Below, piece by piece: positions 7,469-10,062 of a stretch of DNA of 10,062 nucleotides. The position numbers and the translations under genes were made by a program. The notes under the pieces are model-generated. The model was not told where the DNA came from and made no database searches. It saw only the letters and a program-made list of their open reading frames with translations. Positions within the stretch are counted from its first letter, which is position 1; every line of letters starts with the position of its first letter. Location of the stretch: contig JAXIUW010237063.1 of NCBI GenBank assembly GCA_035591015.1, positions 1 to 10,062 on the forward strand, given 5' to 3'. This DNA comes from Cephalothrix simula (Eukaryota > Nemertea > Palaeonemertea > Archinemertea > Cephalotrichidae).

Positions 7469-7476
7469 TGTAAATA
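7469..7476 (+). promoter_or_regulatory. Candidate Pumilio response element 2
   Basis: This is a second exact TGTAAATA, 118 nt after the first, on the same strand. The inverted repeat at 7364-7435 sits between the two. The pairing makes regulation slightly more plausible than a single site would. Confidence 0.35.
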
Positions 7477-8139
7477 ACTTTAGCTCCCTTCATTTTTATC
7501 TTAGACCCGTATATAATGATCTCGCGTAGAGGGTACACATAATGTTATTTGAATAATGTTGTGGGACTGTTTGAAATAGTCCACTAAATGCATGAGAAAG
7601 ATTTTATATTTAAAGTAAATTTTAATCTCTTAAAGTTAATAGGCGACTCAAAAGTAAAATAAAATTTATTATTCCTATTTCTATATCGTCCGTATTTGTG
7701 CCATATTCTTTTTGTCGAAATATTCATTAAAAAAAATTCTAAATTCGAAAGAAATTTTTCTATTGAACTTTTCATGTATTTTTAAATGCGTTTTATGCAT
7801 TTTCATCAATTATATTCATGATGTTTCATTAATAATTTTCATGAATGTTAATTTCCGTAAAATTTCAATTTTCTGTTTACAAAATTCTTTAATTAACTAT
7901 TATGATGGCTTATAATTTATTTATATTCAAAATCTATCATTGTTAAAATTTGTAGCATGCGACTTGAAACATAATTTTTTCTAGAATCAATGTTTTATTG
8001 TACAATTAAAACCATCGCATTGTTTTTATTTTTTGTCATTTTATATAGTACATAGATTAATTTTATATCGTTTTTGTATTTGTCAAGTTTGTGTCCATAT
8101 ATGTTATTTTAGAATGCATACTTTGCGTGTGTATCGAAA

Positions 8140-8145
8140 AATAAA
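8140..8145 (+). terminator. Candidate poly(A) signal AATAAA (1)
   Basis: This is a canonical hexamer, followed by T-rich sequence within 30-80 nt (TTATTCGTCATTTTTC). It is one of several possible 3' ends. Confidence 0.35.
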
Positions 8146-8379
8146 AAATGATACAATATTATGTTTTAGTTATTCGTCATTTTTCATACACTTGTTTAAC
8201 ACAACAATTTTTTCGTCCTTTTCGTGATTATTGCATCATCCTGACTTGTGTGGTTATGAAAACACGCATTCTATTGTGAATACAAAATATTTAAAAAAAA
8301 AAAGAGGAATGATGATTCATGATGAATATTCTTAGAGCTTATTTGGTGTTTTTTTTCTATTTTTCACATAGTTCATTAG

Positions 8380-8385
8380 AATAAA
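8380..8385 (+). terminator. Candidate poly(A) signal AATAAA (2)
   Basis: This is a canonical hexamer. TG-containing sequence follows about 40-60 nt later (GTTGTGCC and TTGTATGATG), which could serve as the downstream GU element. Confidence 0.35.
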
Positions 8386-8479
8386 TACATCATACATCGC
8401 TAACATTATTGTAATAATGCACGTTGTGCCTAATAATGCGTCATTGTATGATGCGTTCGCAACATATAGCGTTACGTAA

Positions 8480-8485
8480 AATAAA
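8480..8485 (+). terminator. Candidate poly(A) signal AATAAA (3)
   Basis: This is a canonical hexamer, the last before the sequence changes character. CCGTTTTGTC about 50 nt downstream could act as a GU-rich element. Transcript data are needed to decide among the hexamers. Confidence 0.3.
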
Positions 8486-8521
8486 GCAATTAAAAATTTT
8501 GCAATCTAAAAAAGTTATGTA

Positions 8522-9214
8522 AGGACAGACCCCGTTTTGTCACAAAATTTTCGCAGTTGATTTGAAAACCTGGTATATATTAGTTAAAGAATATTTGTTA
8601 TGCAAGTGCATGATTGATCTTATGAATTCCTGTGGAACTCGACTATCAAGACACGGGGCTGCGCCTCTCGCCTAATTATCAATCACCTTTCGCACTCGTT
8701 CCTTCTAAATTATGTAATTAATTACAACATATAGCATGATCTTCTTATCTCTATCTTAAAGTATGGATATGCAACGGGACGATTCCCACAAACCGTTATA
8801 GACAAATTAATTAACGTGTGTGATCTAAAGAACATCTTGGCAATTAATAGAAGATTACTCCGGTTTAATAATTATTCATATGGCTAATGCGGTCAATATA
8901 TTGAAAAACATTTTTAAAATATATATTTTATTTATATAAAACACAATAACATGTAAAACATTATTTAAATGCAATACAAGGGAACAAAGGAGATATTTTG
9001 ATTTTATATTAAGGAAGAATGATCAAGAATTGTCGTATTTCATAGGATAACGAAACAATTAAAATCGTATTTCAGTGAAGTATTTTTATAACTATATGTA
9101 CGTATCACAGTTTTGTAATTATTTTTGCATGCAAATAATTTATCACATGAAATTTTTATAAAACATCAAAAAATATGTATTTGTTATAATAATACTTTAT
9201 TTGATATTATATTA
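8522..9214. other. Intergenic A+T-rich stretch without recognisable gene
   Basis: I see no coding similarity, tRNA or clear repeat here on either strand. A GC-richer patch at about 8653-8705 (GGGGCTGCGCCTCTCGCC) stands out but matches nothing I recognise. A 12-bp palindrome TTTGCATGCAAA is at 9124-9135. Confidence 0.6.
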
Positions 9215-9857
9215 CAAGTGGCCGGAAAAAATGAAAACCAGTTTAATAGTGAACAGGTGAATGAATGAATGAATTTTATTTTATAATGCACTTAATAAAT
9301 GCAATAGCCACTAGGGCCGTATCAACACAGTAAATATAATAAAACAATAAAGATAAAAGAAAAAGAAAACAAATTTTATACAAAAATAGTGTACCCCACC
9401 TATGTTCTCGGAAAACCATAGATTTACCCCCATAAACTAGAGCTACACATGGATTGATAGGTAAAGAATCTGGGTATTAAAATTTTATGACATCATAGTG
9501 GCGAATAACTGAGTAAAGCCTTGCCCGTTAGAGATGGCAAAAAAACGATTGCGGAATTGAAATGAGCGAACAATTTGTACCTAAGATAGGACGTTATTTT
9601 GAAAAATGATACCTACCTATGACGTCGTACCGTCATATTTTGGTGCTGATGACATCAAAATGGCGGTATGACGTCATTGGGCGCTATTTTGAAAAATTGA
9701 AGTTGATGAAAATACAATTTTAATACCCATATTCTTTACCTGCAAGCCATTACCTATCCATCCATGTGTAGTTTATGGGGGTAAATTCTATAGTTTCAGA
9801 GAACATGGGTGGGGGTACATTTTTGGGAATCCTAAGCTGGTTTTTTCTGGCTACTTG
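9215..9857. mobile_element. Foldback / long-terminal-inverted-repeat MITE, interrupted in its left arm
   Basis: The ends are imperfect complements. CAAGTGGCCGGAAAAAA from 9215 faces TTTTTTCTGGCTACTTG ending at 9857, with two mismatches in 17. Further in, 9423-9439 (TTTACCCCCATAAACTA) is the exact complement of 9769-9785. Around these, ACACATGGATnGATAGGTAA and AAAGAAT..GGGTATTAAAAT also pair between the arms. Near the centre, a nested palindrome at about 9619-9677 carries TGACGTC on both sides. There is no transposase frame, so it is a non-autonomous element. A separate insertion of about 133 bp at 9252-9384 splits the left arm. Confidence 0.85.
9252..9384 (-). mobile_element. Short retrotransposon-like insertion with 7-bp target-site duplication
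   Basis: This stretch has no counterpart in the opposite arm of the host foldback, so it was inserted later. It is bounded by the direct repeat AATAGTG at 9245-9251 and 9385-9391, a likely target-site duplication. At one end is (TGAA)4 at 9258-9273. Read on the minus strand, the element therefore ends in (TTCA)n, the kind of simple-repeat tail seen on many non-LTR retrotransposons and their SINEs. It is best read as a 5'-truncated LINE or a SINE fragment on the minus strand. The family is not identified. Confidence 0.65.
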
Positions 9858-9861
9858 TGTA

Positions 9862-9958
9862 TATACTGCTCATTGATAAACGAGGTGTTAAAATATCCTT
9901 TCGGGGGACCGCAGGTCCCTAGAAATATTAAACACCAAGTTAGGCAATTAGCAGTATA
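9862..9958. repeat. 97-bp palindromic (hairpin) element
   Basis: TATACTGCT at 9862-9870 is the complement of AGCAGTATA at 9950-9958. Pairing continues inward with mismatches through ATTG/CAAT and GGTGTT/AACACC. It is capped by a GC-rich stem, GGGACC at 9905-9910 and GGTCCC at 9914-9919, around the 3-nt loop GCA. It lies immediately beyond the foldback ending at 9857. It looks like a small foldback element of its own. Confidence 0.75.
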
Positions 9959-9993
9959 CAATAAGTTAGAGTTATAGCATATTTATGAAAAAT

Positions 9994-10045
9994 ATAAAAA
10001 CGGATAATTAGTCGAGCGTCAGCGAGACTAATTATCAGTTTTTAT
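9994..10045. repeat. Hairpin element at window end (20-bp arms), possibly truncated
   Basis: ATAAAACG-type A+T-rich arms pair at 9994-10013 and 10026-10045. Nineteen of 20 positions are complementary, with the core GATAATTAGTC at 10003-10013 against GACTAATTATC at 10026-10036. The 12-nt CpG-rich loop is GAGCGTCAGCGA. Weaker complementarity (TTATGAA against TTCATAA) extends outward toward the window edge, so the element may continue past 10062. Confidence 0.8.
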
Positions 10046-10062
10046 AATTCATAATTACATTA

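Larger units (their letters stand above)
6843..8500 (+). other. Beta-catenin 3' UTR (end uncertain)
   Basis: This is non-coding DNA directly after the stop codon. It is T-rich and A-rich, with many TTTT, ATTTA and TTTAT words, typical of a long animal 3' UTR. The 3' end cannot be fixed from sequence. AATAAA hexamers lie at 7658-7663, 8140-8145, 8380-8385 and 8480-8485. It contains two Pumilio-type sites and an inverted repeat, listed separately. Short open frames in it look like chance. Confidence 0.65.

Overview
The window is animal genomic DNA, A+T-rich on inspection. It carries the 3' part of one intron-rich protein-coding gene on the + strand, an ortholog of beta-catenin (vertebrate CTNNB1, fly armadillo). 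Seven coding exons between 1251 and 6842 splice in frame into 383 C-terminal residues, equivalent to human residue 396 through the stop. They cover Armadillo (ARM) repeats 7-12, helix C and the C-terminal transactivation tail, ending in the conserved WFDTDL. The start codon, the N-terminal phosphodegron, the alpha-catenin site and ARM repeats 1-6 lie upstream of the window.

Layout: 1-1250 is intron, with a CpG-rich degenerate repeat tract at about 209-755. Exons follow at 1251-1457, 2426-2677, 3250-3420, 3905-4055, 4765-4886, 6500-6581 and 6676-6842. The introns measure 968, 572, 484, 709, 1613 and 94 nt. The 3' UTR begins at 6843 and is T/A-rich, with several candidate poly(A) signals up to about 8485. 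From about 8500 to the end no second gene is visible. The last 850 bases are packed with inverted-repeat (foldback/MITE-like) elements, one of which holds a short nested retrotransposon-like insertion flanked by a 7-bp target-site duplication.

Organism: a protostome invertebrate, most likely a lophotrochozoan and plausibly a mollusc such as a bivalve. This is inference. It rests on the beta-catenin tail, which contains [10 protein letters not shown] as in invertebrate rather than vertebrate proteins, on the many small foldback elements in and around the introns, and on an excess of the palindrome TACATGTA.

Nothing here looks like a bacterial operon, CRISPR array or defence system. The points worth a second look are the repeat biology (a 70-bp perfect duplication in one arm of an intronic foldback, the nested insertion with target-site duplication, and the CpG-rich repeat tract), two competing in-frame splice donors in the C-terminal region, and a possible RxRxxS kinase site built across an exon junction.
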